DNA of 64,000 nucleotides from Microcoleus sp. FACHB-DQ6 (lineage in GTDB: Bacteria; Cyanobacteriota; Cyanobacteriia; Cyanobacteriales; Microcoleaceae). The notes beneath the pieces are model-generated. The model saw only the letters and a list, made by a program, of their open reading frames with translations, did not search any database and was not told the DNA's origin. Made by a program: the position numbers and the translations under genes. Positions 46,284 to 54,146 of the stretch are shown here, piece after piece. The first letter of the stretch is position 1; every line of letters begins with the position of its first letter. The stretch is taken from positions 27,648-91,647 of the forward strand of contig JACJNV010000121.1 in assembly GCA_014695175.1 (NCBI GenBank), given 5' to 3'.

Positions 46284-46991
46284 TTATTTAGAAGTCTGAG
46301 GAACTAAATTAACCCCTGGCAGTAACCGCTCTAAATCTAAATCTGAAGCAACTTTAGCTAATTTAGCAAGGTCAGTCGGGTCATCTAAATGCGGCAAAAT
46401 ACCCAACACAGGTATTTGAGTCAGCGACTGGATCAAATCAAGGGGCGCTAAATCGGCAATTTCTTGTTCAGAATAAGCTTTAACGCAATTAAGCACAATT
46501 CCTCTTAGCTTAAAACCAGTGTGTCTGGCGAGAGCAACATTCGCCACAGCTTGCCCGATCGCCCCCAACCTCACAGGTACTACCAAAACTCCCCTCAGCC
46601 GCCAATCCCTGGCAATATCGGCCACCGTCAGTTCCCGCGTTACAGGCGATCCCAGCCCTCCCAAAGCTTCCACCAACACAAAATCCTTGCGCTGCGAGAG
46701 GCTTTGCCAAGCCGTCCAGACCTTTTCGAGTTCGATATTTCTCCCCTCCCGTTCCGCAGCAATCGGCGGTGCTAGAGGCGCATCAAAGTGCAGCGGATTG
46801 AGTTCTTCGGGGGATTGGTCGAGGGAAAACAAACGGGTGTAGAGTTCGCGATCGCCCGTTCCCGTTTGCATGAGTTTCATAATTCCCAAACTGCGATCGG
46901 GAAAATACATTTGCCAATAAGCAGCCAGAGCGCTGGTCAAAACAGTTTTGCCCGCGTCGGTATCAGTTCCAGCAATTAGCAGCGAGTTCAT
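46284..46991 (-). CDS. bioD: Dethiobiotin synthase
   Basis: A 235-residue ATP-dependent enzyme that closes the ureido ring of dethiobiotin in biotin synthesis. P-loop GTDTDAGKTVLTSALAAYW is at residues 8-26, VEALGGLGSPVTREL follows near 109, and RGIVLNCVK carries the nucleotide-specificity segment. The ATG at 46991 (MNSLLIAGTDTDAGKT) is chosen over a TTG two codons upstream. bioY at 33.4 kb is the only other biotin gene in the window. Confidence 0.9.
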   Translation of the reverse strand: MNSLLIAGTDTDAGKTVLTSALAAYWQMYFPDRSLGIMKLMQTGTGDRELYTRLFSLDQSPEELNPLHFDAPLAPPIAAEREGRNIELEKVWTAWQSLSQRKDFVLVEALGGLGSPVTRELTVADIARDWRLRGVLVVPVRLGAIGQAVANVALARHTGFKLRGIVLNCVKAYSEQEIADLAPLDLIQSLTQIPVLGILPHLDDPTDLAKLAKVASDLDLERLLPGVNLVPQTSK

Positions 46992-47051
46992 TGGCAAATA
47001 GCTAACAAGTAATTGGCCTCAACATCAGTCTAGGGGAATTTTGCCAGAAGT

Positions 47052-48794
47052 TTAGAGTTCTGGCGATGGTGCGGGTGTTGGTGCGGGTTCCGGTTCCGGC
47101 GCGGGTTCCGGTTCCGGTTCCGGCGAGGGTGCAGGAGTTGGGGCCGGTTCCGGTGTTGGTGCTGGTGTTGGCGCGGGTGTTGGGGCCGGTTCCGGCGATG
47201 GTGCGGGTGTTGGGGCCGGTTCCGGTGTTGGTGCTGGTGTTGGCGCGGGTGTTGGTGCTGGTGTTGGCGACGGCGCGGGCGTCGGTTTGGGTGCGGGCGT
47301 CGGTTTGGGCGTCGGTTTGGGCGTCGGTTTGGGCGCGGGAGTCGGCGCGGGCGTCGGTTTTGGTGTCGGAGTTGGCGCTGGGCTTGGTTCTGGGCTGGGT
47401 TCCGGCAAAGGTTCTGGGCTCGGTTCCGGCAAAGGTTCTGGGCTCGGTTCCGGCAAAGGTTCTGGGCTCGGTTCCGGCAAAGGTTCTGGGCTTGGTTCTG
47501 GCAAAGGTTCTGGGCTTGGTTCCGGCAAAGGTTGCGGAGTTGGGGTTGGTAAAGGTTGCGGGGTTGGGGTTGGCAAAGGTAGCGGGTTTGGTATCGGAGT
47601 TAGTGTCGGCGTCGGATTTGTGAGTGCTGGCGGTGTCGGAGTGGGTTTGGGGCGCGAATTGTTGAGAAATGAGCCGACTAAAGCCCAGGAACCGAAGCCA
47701 GTCAAGATTACTAAGCCCGCCAGCAGTCCGATCGCAGCGATGGGATTGTCCCAAAAAGTGTCGCCTGCTGGCTCACTTAACGGGTCTGGCTGGTTTTGCG
47801 GGCGGGAACTCCGGGCGGCTGGCTGGTTTGGCGGGGGGGAACTCGGGGCGGCTGGCTCGGGCGGCCTGCCCACGGCCACCGTTGCTATTAGCGAAGGGTT
47901 TGTCGGCACCACTGCTGGCGGCGCGGGCGGTACAGTTGGCTGGCTAGGCTTAGGATTAGTTTGGGCGTCGAGTGCTTGGGCGACTTCGCTGACAGATTGA
48001 TATCGATCGCCCGGAGACCGATTCAACATCCGATTCAGCACCAAAGCCAAACCCGTGCTCACCTGCACTTGCTGCTGCCAATTCCACTGCAGCGTTTTTT
48101 GATCGAGCAATTCCTGCGGTTCTTTGCCTGTCAGCAGGACGATCGCCGTTACGGCTAAAGCGTAGAGGTCGCTGCTGGCTGTTGCTCGCCCGCTTTGCAA
48201 CTGTTCCATCGGCGCGTAGCCGATTTTACCGACAGTTGTCGCGTGGGCTGTTCCTTCGGGAGACTGAACTTTGGTGGCGAGTTCCTTCACCACTCCAAAG
48301 TCAATCAGCACCGGCATTTGGTCGTTTTCCCGCCGGATGATATTTTCTGGGGAGATGTCGCGGTGGATGATGCCGCGGGCGTGGATGTGAGCGAGTACCG
48401 GCAGCATTTGCCGGATAAATACCAAGACTTCGGCTTCAGTGAAGGTGCGACCATTTGAAGTTCGATCGAGCAGCAGTTCGCGGTAAGTCATCCCTTCCAC
48501 GTAATCCTGCACTAAAAACAAACGCTGGTTCTCTTCAAATATTGCCCGAAACTGGGGAATTTGCGGGTGCGCTATTTGGTAAAGTATTGCCGCCTCTCTT
48601 TGAAACAATTCCTTCGATTTTTCCAAAACGTAAGGCCCGCTTTGCACTGGGATCAATTCCTTCAGGGCGCAGCGTTCTTGAAACCGTCCCAAATCTTCTA
48701 CTAAATAAGTCCGGCCAAATCCCCCTTGACCTAAAATATTCACCAAGCGGTAGCGGTTTTGTAGGAGAGTTCCAATAGCAATAGGTGGCTGCAT
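47052..48794 (-). CDS. Serine/threonine protein kinase with Pro-rich repeat tail
   Basis: A 580-residue Hanks-type kinase. The kinase domain (about 10-270) has the glycine loop GQGGFGRTY, the catalytic Lys in [20 protein letters not shown] (catalytic loop), and IDFGVVKE (DFG). A Pro-rich linker follows (about 280-340), then a transmembrane helix (about 350-378: [20 protein letters not shown]). Beyond it are some 195 residues of [13 protein letters not shown] and [12 protein letters not shown] repeats that would extend from the far side of the membrane. No sensor domain is seen after the tail. Repeats make the plus strand open in two frames as well, which are artefacts. Confidence 0.9.
   Translation of the reverse strand: MQPPIAIGTLLQNRYRLVNILGQGGFGRTYLVEDLGRFQERCALKELIPVQSGPYVLEKSKELFQREAAILYQIAHPQIPQFRAIFEENQRLFLVQDYVEGMTYRELLLDRTSNGRTFTEAEVLVFIRQMLPVLAHIHARGIIHRDISPENIIRRENDQMPVLIDFGVVKELATKVQSPEGTAHATTVGKIGYAPMEQLQSGRATASSDLYALAVTAIVLLTGKEPQELLDQKTLQWNWQQQVQVSTGLALVLNRMLNRSPGDRYQSVSEVAQALDAQTNPKPSQPTVPPAPPAVVPTNPSLIATVAVGRPPEPAAPSSPPPNQPAARSSRPQNQPDPLSEPAGDTFWDNPIAAIGLLAGLVILTGFGSWALVGSFLNNSRPKPTPTPPALTNPTPTLTPIPNPLPLPTPTPQPLPTPTPQPLPEPSPEPLPEPSPEPLPEPSPEPLPEPSPEPLPEPSPEPLPEPSPEPSPAPTPTPKPTPAPTPAPKPTPKPTPKPTPAPKPTPAPSPTPAPTPAPTPAPTPEPAPTPAPSPEPAPTPAPTPAPTPEPAPTPAPSPEPEPEPAPEPEPAPTPAPSPEL
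47060..47640 (-). repeat. Pro-rich tandem repeat region of the kinase gene
   Basis: Two repeat types are present: an 18-24 base unit coding (E)PLPEPSPEP (47395-47540) and a TPAP-type unit coding (T)PAPTPAPTP(E)PAP (47060-47350), both highly G+C-rich on the coding strand. About six and more than ten copies respectively are seen. The copy number could vary between strains without shifting frame, because unit lengths are multiples of three. Confidence 0.85.
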
Positions 48795-49168
48795 AAGTTT
48801 AAGTAGAAACTGTTAAAAAATAGACGATCGCTTACAGACATAGACTGCTATGTCTTTAAGGCTTCATAGCATACTTCACTGTCTCTAGTTCCCAGTCCCG
48901 ACCAAAGTTAGTATTTTACATTCTTTTGACATTCTTGGATGCAAGCATAGTTAGAAACCTGGCTTTTTCACGAAAACATACAGGTTGCAACCCGCAGATC
49001 CGATCGCCAACCCGGTTTCTTTAGTCTTGATGAGTCCATGACTGTTTGAGCAACTTTGAGCAACAGCCCGGATGCTCAAAGTTGCTCAAAGTTCAATATT
49101 CTGGTGGCGCCAATAGCCTGCCCCTGAAAGACCGATCGCCAATGCTGCAAGATTGGAGTTTGAGCTAA
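48795..49168. other. Intergenic region, no gene seen
   Basis: A/T-rich 3'-flanking and leader sequence between the kinase and the YqeY gene. A direct repeat of gagcaactttgag is visible near 49047-49095 (tgagcaactttgagcaacagcc, then caaagttgctcaaagttc), which is partly an inverted pair. I see no gene. Confidence 0.45.
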
Positions 49169-49627
49169 CTAGCTGTTAAGCTTTGCTTTCACCATGTCTT
49201 GAATTCTGTTACCGTCTGCTTTGCCCTTAAGCTGCTGCATTGCCTTGCCCATCACCTTGCCCATATCTTTTGCAGAAGTAGCGCCAACCGAGGCAATCAC
49301 TTCGTCAACGACTTGACTCACCTCTTCGTCTGACATCTGCGGCGGCAAATACTCTTCAACAATTGCCAACTCCGCTTCTTCTTGTGCCACTAAATCTTCG
49401 CGGCCGCCTTTGCGGTATTGTTCGATCGAATCCCGGCGCTGTTTGGCTATTTGCATCAAAATTTCCATTTCTTGAGATTCTGTCAGCGTCTCTTGGCCGG
49501 AGGGACGAAGGCTGACTTCTTTTTCGAGAATAAATTTCTTGATGCCGCGAACTGTTTCCAAGCGAACTTTGTCCTTGGACTTCATGGCTGCTTTGATTTC
49601 TTCGTCAATGCGTTCTCTTAAGCTCAT
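49169..49627 (-). CDS. GatB/YqeY domain-containing protein
   Basis: A 152-residue protein of the YqeY/GatB C-terminal domain family. The start LRERIDEEIKAAMKSKDKVRLETVRGIK, the middle RRDSIEQYRKGGREDLVAQEEAELAIVEEYLPPQMSDEEV, and the end SAKDMGKVMGKAMQQLKGKADGNRIQDMVKAKL are typical. The domain binds tRNA in GatB; the free-standing protein has no established role. It is monocistronic. Confidence 0.93.
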   Translation of the reverse strand: MSLRERIDEEIKAAMKSKDKVRLETVRGIKKFILEKEVSLRPSGQETLTESQEMEILMQIAKQRRDSIEQYRKGGREDLVAQEEAELAIVEEYLPPQMSDEEVSQVVDEVIASVGATSAKDMGKVMGKAMQQLKGKADGNRIQDMVKAKLNS

Positions 49628-50236
49628 CGATTTCTACCTTGCTTTGCCCGATATCAAAAATCTGGAGTATGCTTCCGATTCTTAACTTTTTTTACAGTAT
49701 TTTTCAAGTTTATTGCCTGTTGGTGGCATTTTTATCGCATTGAACCCGGATGCCTTCGGCCTTGGACTGAATTTTGGGCGACTAGACTTCCAGCCTCTGC
49801 CCCAAATTGACTCACGCCAGAACTTTTAGACGCAGGGACACAAGTGCGATCGTACTTCTGCCAGTACAGAGTTCGCTAGAACCCACATTCCACGCCGTGG
49901 GGGTGTCACACAGCATAATTACGCAGAAAACTCTATCTTTACAGTAATAAATTATGCCTTTAAAAAGTTTTTAATCCGTTAATGTACGGTACTCAAGTAT
50001 AATTCATAGTTTTATTGCTGGATAAAAATAAGTAAAAACCGATTGTGACCGTTAAGGGAGCCGAATGTGGGGTAGAAACCGGATTTGTTGGACATATTTC
50101 TGCAAGTCCTATTCAATTCGCCTAACTGCACACTTGTGGCCGCCCCGAATGTTAAATCTCTTAAAAAATTGGCTGAATATTTCTAGTTTCAGATGGTAAG
50201 ATAGCGATGGAATAAACGTCCTGCAAGAGGCCTGCT
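49628..50236. other. 600-base intergenic region before prsA
   Basis: No gene is supported. There are several short open frames of fewer than 30 codons without ribosome binding sites, and an ordinary A/T-rich leader before prsA. A TAAGAT at about 50198-50203 could be a -10 box for prsA, but no -35 match lies at the right distance. Copies of the cgatcg word and an aaaccgg word (near 50078) are present. Confidence 0.4.
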
Positions 50237-51229
50237 GTGATCCGTTCTGCTACTTTACCGCTTCCGCTTCCCGAGCCGCCGGTTTCCGCTCATGACCGTC
50301 TGCGGCTGTTCTCCGGTTCTGCTAATGTTCCTCTCGCCCAAGAGGTGGCTCGCTATCTGGGGATCGATTTGGGGCCGATGGTTCGCAAGCGGTTTGCTGA
50401 TGGGGAACTCTACGTTCAAATTCAAGAATCAATTCGGGGTTGCGATGTTTACTTGATTCAGCCAACTTGCTGTCCGGTAAACGATCGCCTCATGGAATTG
50501 TTAATTATGATCGATGCTTGTCGTCGCGCTTCGGCCAGACAAATTACTGCCGTCATCCCCTATTACGGATATGCTAGGGCTGACCGCAAAACGGCCGGAA
50601 GAGAGTCGATTACTGCAAAATTAGTGGCTAATTTGATTACGGAAGCTGGGGCCGGTCGCATTTTGGCGATGGATTTGCACTCGGCTCAGATTCAAGGTTA
50701 TTTTGACATTCCTTTCGATCACGTTTACGGTTCGCCGGTGCTATTGGATTATCTGGCGAGCAAGCAATTGACGGATATTGTTGTGGTTTCGCCGGATGTT
50801 GGCGGAGTCGCTAGGGCGAGAGCTTTTGCCAAAAAGCTTGGCGATGCTCCCCTGGCAATTATTGACAAGCGCCGCCAAGCTCACAACGTGGCAGAAGTGA
50901 TGAATCTTATTGGTGATGTCAGGGGCAAAACTGCTGTGTTGGTAGACGACATGATCGATACTGCCGGCACGATTTCTGAAGGTGCGAGATTGTTGCGTCG
51001 CGAGGGTGCGAGGCAGGTTTATGCTTGTGCTACTCATGCGGTGTTTTCGCCTCCGGCGATCGAGCGTTTGTCTAGCGGGATTTTGGAAGAGGTAATTGTT
51101 ACGAATACAATTCCTGTGCCGGAAGAGAACCGTTTTAAGCAGTTGACGGTGCTTTCGGTAGCCAATTTGCTCGGAGAAACTATTTGGCGGATTCACGAAG
51201 ATAGTTCTGTTAGCAGTATGTTCCGCTAG
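50237..51229 (+). CDS. prsA: Ribose-phosphate pyrophosphokinase
   Basis: A 330-residue enzyme making PRPP from ribose-5-phosphate and ATP for nucleotide, His and Trp synthesis. Family motifs are RLFSGSANVPLAQEVARYLG, DGELYVQIQESIRG, YYGYARADRKTAGRESITAKLVA (ATP-binding loop), AGAGRILAMDLHSAQIQGYF, and the PRPP motif VLVDDMIDTAGTI near residue 237. The GTG at 50237 is followed by MIRSATLPLPLPEPP, a non-conserved leader of about 20 residues; internal starts would cut the fold. It is followed by a rho-independent terminator. Confidence 0.95.
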   Translation: MIRSATLPLPLPEPPVSAHDRLRLFSGSANVPLAQEVARYLGIDLGPMVRKRFADGELYVQIQESIRGCDVYLIQPTCCPVNDRLMELLIMIDACRRASARQITAVIPYYGYARADRKTAGRESITAKLVANLITEAGAGRILAMDLHSAQIQGYFDIPFDHVYGSPVLLDYLASKQLTDIVVVSPDVGGVARARAFAKKLGDAPLAIIDKRRQAHNVAEVMNLIGDVRGKTAVLVDDMIDTAGTISEGARLLRREGARQVYACATHAVFSPPAIERLSSGILEEVIVTNTIPVPEENRFKQLTVLSVANLLGETIWRIHEDSSVSSMFR

Positions 51230-51262
51230 ACAGGAAAGGCGCTTTTTGAATGTTTGTTTTAG

Positions 51263-51296
51263 GGTGCGTTAACCAAGTGTAACGCACCGTTTTTTT
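51263..51296 (+). terminator. Rho-independent terminator of prsA
   Basis: GGTGCGTTA (51263-51271) and TAACGCACC (51280-51288) form a 9-bp stem with an 8-base loop, followed by G and seven T (51290-51296). It sits 34 bases after the prsA stop. The stem resembles the dispersed gtgcgtcag element of this window. Confidence 0.85.
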
Positions 51297-51460
51297 GTGA
51301 ACAGTGCGATCGTTTCCCGCCAGTAATAAGCCCAGACGCATCTAAATTTTACTGTCAAGTCCCATCAAATTCTTGTGGAGTGGGCGTCCCGCCCGCTCGG
51401 AACATACAATTTAGATGCCCGACAGCTTATCAAGTTCCTCGGTAAAATAACGGTTATAAC

Positions 51461-51520
51461 TTTGTAGTGAGGGCTAAAGTCCTCATAAAATTCGCTCGGA
51501 CTTTAGTTCTCACTACGAAC
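51461..51520. repeat. MITE-like gaggactttagtcctc family copy
   Basis: tttgtagtgagggctaaagt and ggactttagttctcactacgaac face each other, a member of the inverted-repeat family at 2344-2403, 20442-20505 and 53202-53255. Sequence before it (51297-51460) holds a fragment of the cccgcccgctc-type element near 51375. No gene is seen between prsA and the DUF3747 gene. Confidence 0.65.
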
Positions 51521-51660
51521 CAAGGTGACGATCGCCGATCGATCGCACTTGGTACCACCGGAACAAGAGATGGTAAAATTCTATCTTGTTGTTGGAAGAG
51601 GGCGAATTTTTTATATTCTAGATAAGTCTCATCACAATCAGGAGCCAATAGGGAAAAATC

Positions 51661-52380
51661 ATGAAACATTCATTGGTACGAACAGTGGCCGCACTGGCAG
51701 GTTCAGCAATTTTAACACTTGGCGCGATCGGTTCGGCTAAAGCATTTACTTTTGACGAAACCGAAATTAACCAAGACCGAGTAATTGTCATCGCCCAACC
51801 CCGCCCTTACGGCGGCTACCAATTGCTAATTGTAGAACAAGTATCTGACGCGCGAAAATGCTGGAGCGAAAGTGGCTCTAATCCCGTGAAAGTCGATCCA
51901 TTATTAGTTAGTTTTGATTTCACCGGTATTTGTGGCCGCGCAACTGACAGCAACGGCTTTTCAATTCGCATGGCAGGCACCGATTTAGCATTAAAATACA
52001 CCCTAACTTTGGAAACTGTTGATGGCAATGTTCTACTAATTGGAACTCCGGTAGATTACCAAGGTAAATCGGTGGTTATCGGTCGCACAAACGGCGATGT
52101 TAACGACTTCATGAAAATCAGTCTCGATCCTGCTTGGCGCTTGAGTAAAAGAGCTTACCAAGGCCGCACCTTAGGCCACTTTTATTTCACTACCAATCAA
52201 TCCGCACCGGGAGAAATTGGCAATACCGGAGGCAATACCGGAGGCAATACCGAAGCAATACCGCAGCCAATACCGCAGCCCATACCAATACCAATACCGC
52301 AGCCATCACCCCAGCCAATACCGCAGCCAATACCGCAGACATCACCGCAGGAAATACCGCAGGAAATACCAATACCGTAG
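51661..52380 (+). CDS. DUF3747 domain protein, truncated before its SLH region
   Basis: A 239-residue surface protein. The signal peptide (about 1-28) ends at GSAKAFT. The DUF3747 domain (about 30-180) shows DRVIVIAQPRPYGGYQLLIVEQ, CWSESGSNPVKVDPLLVSFDFTGICGRATDSNG and SKRAYQGRTLGHFYF. Full-length relatives continue through a repeat linker into three SLH domains. Here the linker is read out of frame (PQPIPQPIP) and ends at TAG, so the SLH domains at 52381-52995 are lost from this product. The remaining protein might still be secreted but lacks its wall anchor. Confidence 0.82.
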   Translation: MKHSLVRTVAALAGSAILTLGAIGSAKAFTFDETEINQDRVIVIAQPRPYGGYQLLIVEQVSDARKCWSESGSNPVKVDPLLVSFDFTGICGRATDSNGFSIRMAGTDLALKYTLTLETVDGNVLLIGTPVDYQGKSVVIGRTNGDVNDFMKISLDPAWRLSKRAYQGRTLGHFYFTTNQSAPGEIGNTGGNTGGNTEAIPQPIPQPIPIPIPQPSPQPIPQPIPQTSPQEIPQEIPIP

Positions 52381-52390
52381 GCAATACTGG
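52219..52390 (+). repeat. 12-bp tandem repeat with an 11-bp unit
   Basis: The linker is a run of 12-base units related to aataccggaggc/aataccgcagcc, about 13 units long. The unit at 52246-52256 (aataccgaagc) has only 11 bases, which shifts all following units from an NTGG to an IPQP reading. The array therefore looks like the site where the frame was lost. Confidence 0.9.
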
Positions 52391-52995
52391 CTTTTCTACA
52401 ATTCGGAGATAGCTACCGATCATATCTACCCTTGGGAAATTAAAGAAGCTGTTGGCCTAGGGTTTTTAGCCCGGTTTTCTCAACATAATACCTTTCGACC
52501 GCAACTTGCTGTTACCAGAGAGCAATTGGTATCTTTAGTATTGGAATCCTGGAAAGGAATACAAGATGCTATATCACATTTCCTAGCAATGTTTCTATCC
52601 GTCCCTATAGCGATGTTGATATTGTCCGCTGGAGTGCCTGAAAAGTTCTATTTGCGCGGGACAACAAGATAGTCAGCGGTTATCAAGATGGAACTTTGAA
52701 ACCTACGCAGTCCGTCACTCGCGCTGAATTGATGGCGGTCCTCCGTCGAGCGGCGGAATTTGGTTTCTCAGCCCGGGGAATGAACCGGGATTTAGTTGCT
52801 AAAGAACCGTCTAAAACTTTTTCAGATACTCAGAATTATTGGGCTGCTTCTATTTTTGCTCAAATGTCTTCTTATTGTTCTGTTGCTTCTGCTCTTAACG
52901 AAATTGGCGATCGGTTTGCTTTCGATGATTCTGCACAGCGGAATTACGCGGCGGTGGCTACTTGGCGGATGCTGAAATCCGTTAAGGCTCAGTAG
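52381..52995 (+). pseudogene. Broken SLH-domain region downstream of DUF3747
   Basis: SLH sequences persist in changing frames. Frame 2 at about 52400-52560 encodes SEIATDHIYPWEIKEAVGLGFLARF...FRPQLAVTREQLVSLVLESWKG, and frame 1 from about 52567 encodes NVSIRPYSDVDIVRWSA, a TGA, then KVLFARDNKIVSGYQDGT...TQSVTRAELMAVLRRAA and a third partial SLH unit to 52995. Together with the 11-base unit upstream, there are at least three frame changes and one in-frame stop. This is a decayed 3' end of the DUF3747-SLH gene. Confidence 0.85.
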
Positions 52996-53088
52996 GGCCA
53001 ATTATATCCCCGACTTCTTCCAGAAGTTGGGAATCTGAGTATATTGCACAATTACCTCATTTTTGGGTTAATAGTTATATGTTGTACT

Positions 53089-53255
53089 CTTGTCAAGAAC
53101 GGGCTCTCCGGCCCGTTCCACAAAACTTGATTTTATTGTGGAACGGGCCGGAGAGCCCGTTCCTAAACAAGTAATTGAGAATGGTGCAAGATATCAGTTA
53201 ATCAGGACTAAAGTCCTTACTACAAACCAGTTCGTAATCAGGACTTTAGTCCTCA
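53089..53255. repeat. Two MITE-like elements abutting the helicase operon
   Basis: At 53098-53166, gaacgggctctccggcccgttccac is present twice in inverted order around attttattgtgg. At 53202-53255, aggactaaagtccttactacaaac is followed by ggactttagtcctcat, a copy of the gtagtgagga family. They fill the space after the SLH pseudogene and directly precede the end of the 296-residue gene. Confidence 0.75.
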
Positions 53256-54146
53256 TCATATCGTTTTCTTGGGTTTCTTCTTAGATGGCTTTTTAGGAGT
53301 TTTCGGGACGGGGATTGTCTCGGATTCTTGCTGTGCGATGTCGGGGGCTAATTTGCACAAGTCATTTAAGGAAAGTTTTTGCTGGGATTCAAGTTCGTTG
53401 AGTCGGTTTGATGCTGTTTCTAATATTTGCTTTCCCTGTCTGACTTGAATAGTAGTTTTATTTTCGATCGCATCTAGCAACACAAAAATCGAGACTGTTT
53501 GCCAAATATCTAAATCGTCGCCGACGACATCGCAAGCAGAGACAATTTTGCCGTTTTGTGGGGCGTGAATTCCTAAGCCGGAATCTTGAATTAACGGCTG
53601 GATTTCTGCTATACTTAAATCCGCAAGGTCTGTAATTTTATGTTCTAGGGATACTAAATCTGCTAAATCTGGCAAGTTGACCGATTCTGCGGCTAAAGGA
53701 TCAAATTTAAAGGTAAGAGTTTGATTCAGCGGATCGGAAATGGCGTAAATTGATTGAATTTGCGATCGACTAACTGCACCTTTCTCGAAAAAATCTCTAC
53801 CTTGCGGGGCGATCGCAATTTTTCCATTTTCAGCCACCTCCAAGCTTTCCAAACTAACCAGAGTCGCCGCCGTAGTCTTCACAAAAATCTCGTCCAACCC
53901 CAGCAAATCCGCCAATTCCTTCAAAGTTGGCGCAGGTTCAAACTCAACACCCGCCCGCAAAATGAACTCTTCCAACACGTTAAACTGGCGCGGTTCACTA
54001 ATCGCCACCTCCAGCGGAGTTTGGCGGATTGCAAAGCGGAATTGACGCGCCGCCAACACTGACAAACCCGGATTTTGTTGCTCAATCTGTTCGGCTAGCG
54101 AACTTAAATTCGAGTCTATGAGTTTAGTTGAGGACGCTAGAGACAT
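53256..54146 (-). CDS. Unknown protein, partner of the SF1 helicase
   Basis: A 296-residue soluble protein with no family I can name. Residues about 60-115 look like a winged-helix or helical domain (LEEFILRAGVEFEPAPTLKELADLLGLDEIFVKTTAATLVSLESLEVAENGKIAI). The middle (about 140-200) is acidic and Leu-rich with DLADLVSLEHKITDLADLSIAEIQ, and the last 20 residues are a Pro/Lys tail (KTPKKPSKKKPKKT) suited to nucleic-acid binding. Its start overlaps the end of the helicase gene by 23 bases, so it is translated with it and is very likely a functional partner. Confidence 0.75.
   Translation of the reverse strand: MSLASSTKLIDSNLSSLAEQIEQQNPGLSVLAARQFRFAIRQTPLEVAISEPRQFNVLEEFILRAGVEFEPAPTLKELADLLGLDEIFVKTTAATLVSLESLEVAENGKIAIAPQGRDFFEKGAVSRSQIQSIYAISDPLNQTLTFKFDPLAAESVNLPDLADLVSLEHKITDLADLSIAEIQPLIQDSGLGIHAPQNGKIVSACDVVGDDLDIWQTVSIFVLLDAIENKTTIQVRQGKQILETASNRLNELESQQKLSLNDLCKLAPDIAQQESETIPVPKTPKKPSKKKPKKTI

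Noticed and set aside
47066..48000. Long plus-strand open frames rich in Val/Arg or Gly across the kinase gene
   Set aside because: They arise from the Pro-rich G+C-rich repeats on the other strand; no start site, no family, extreme composition.
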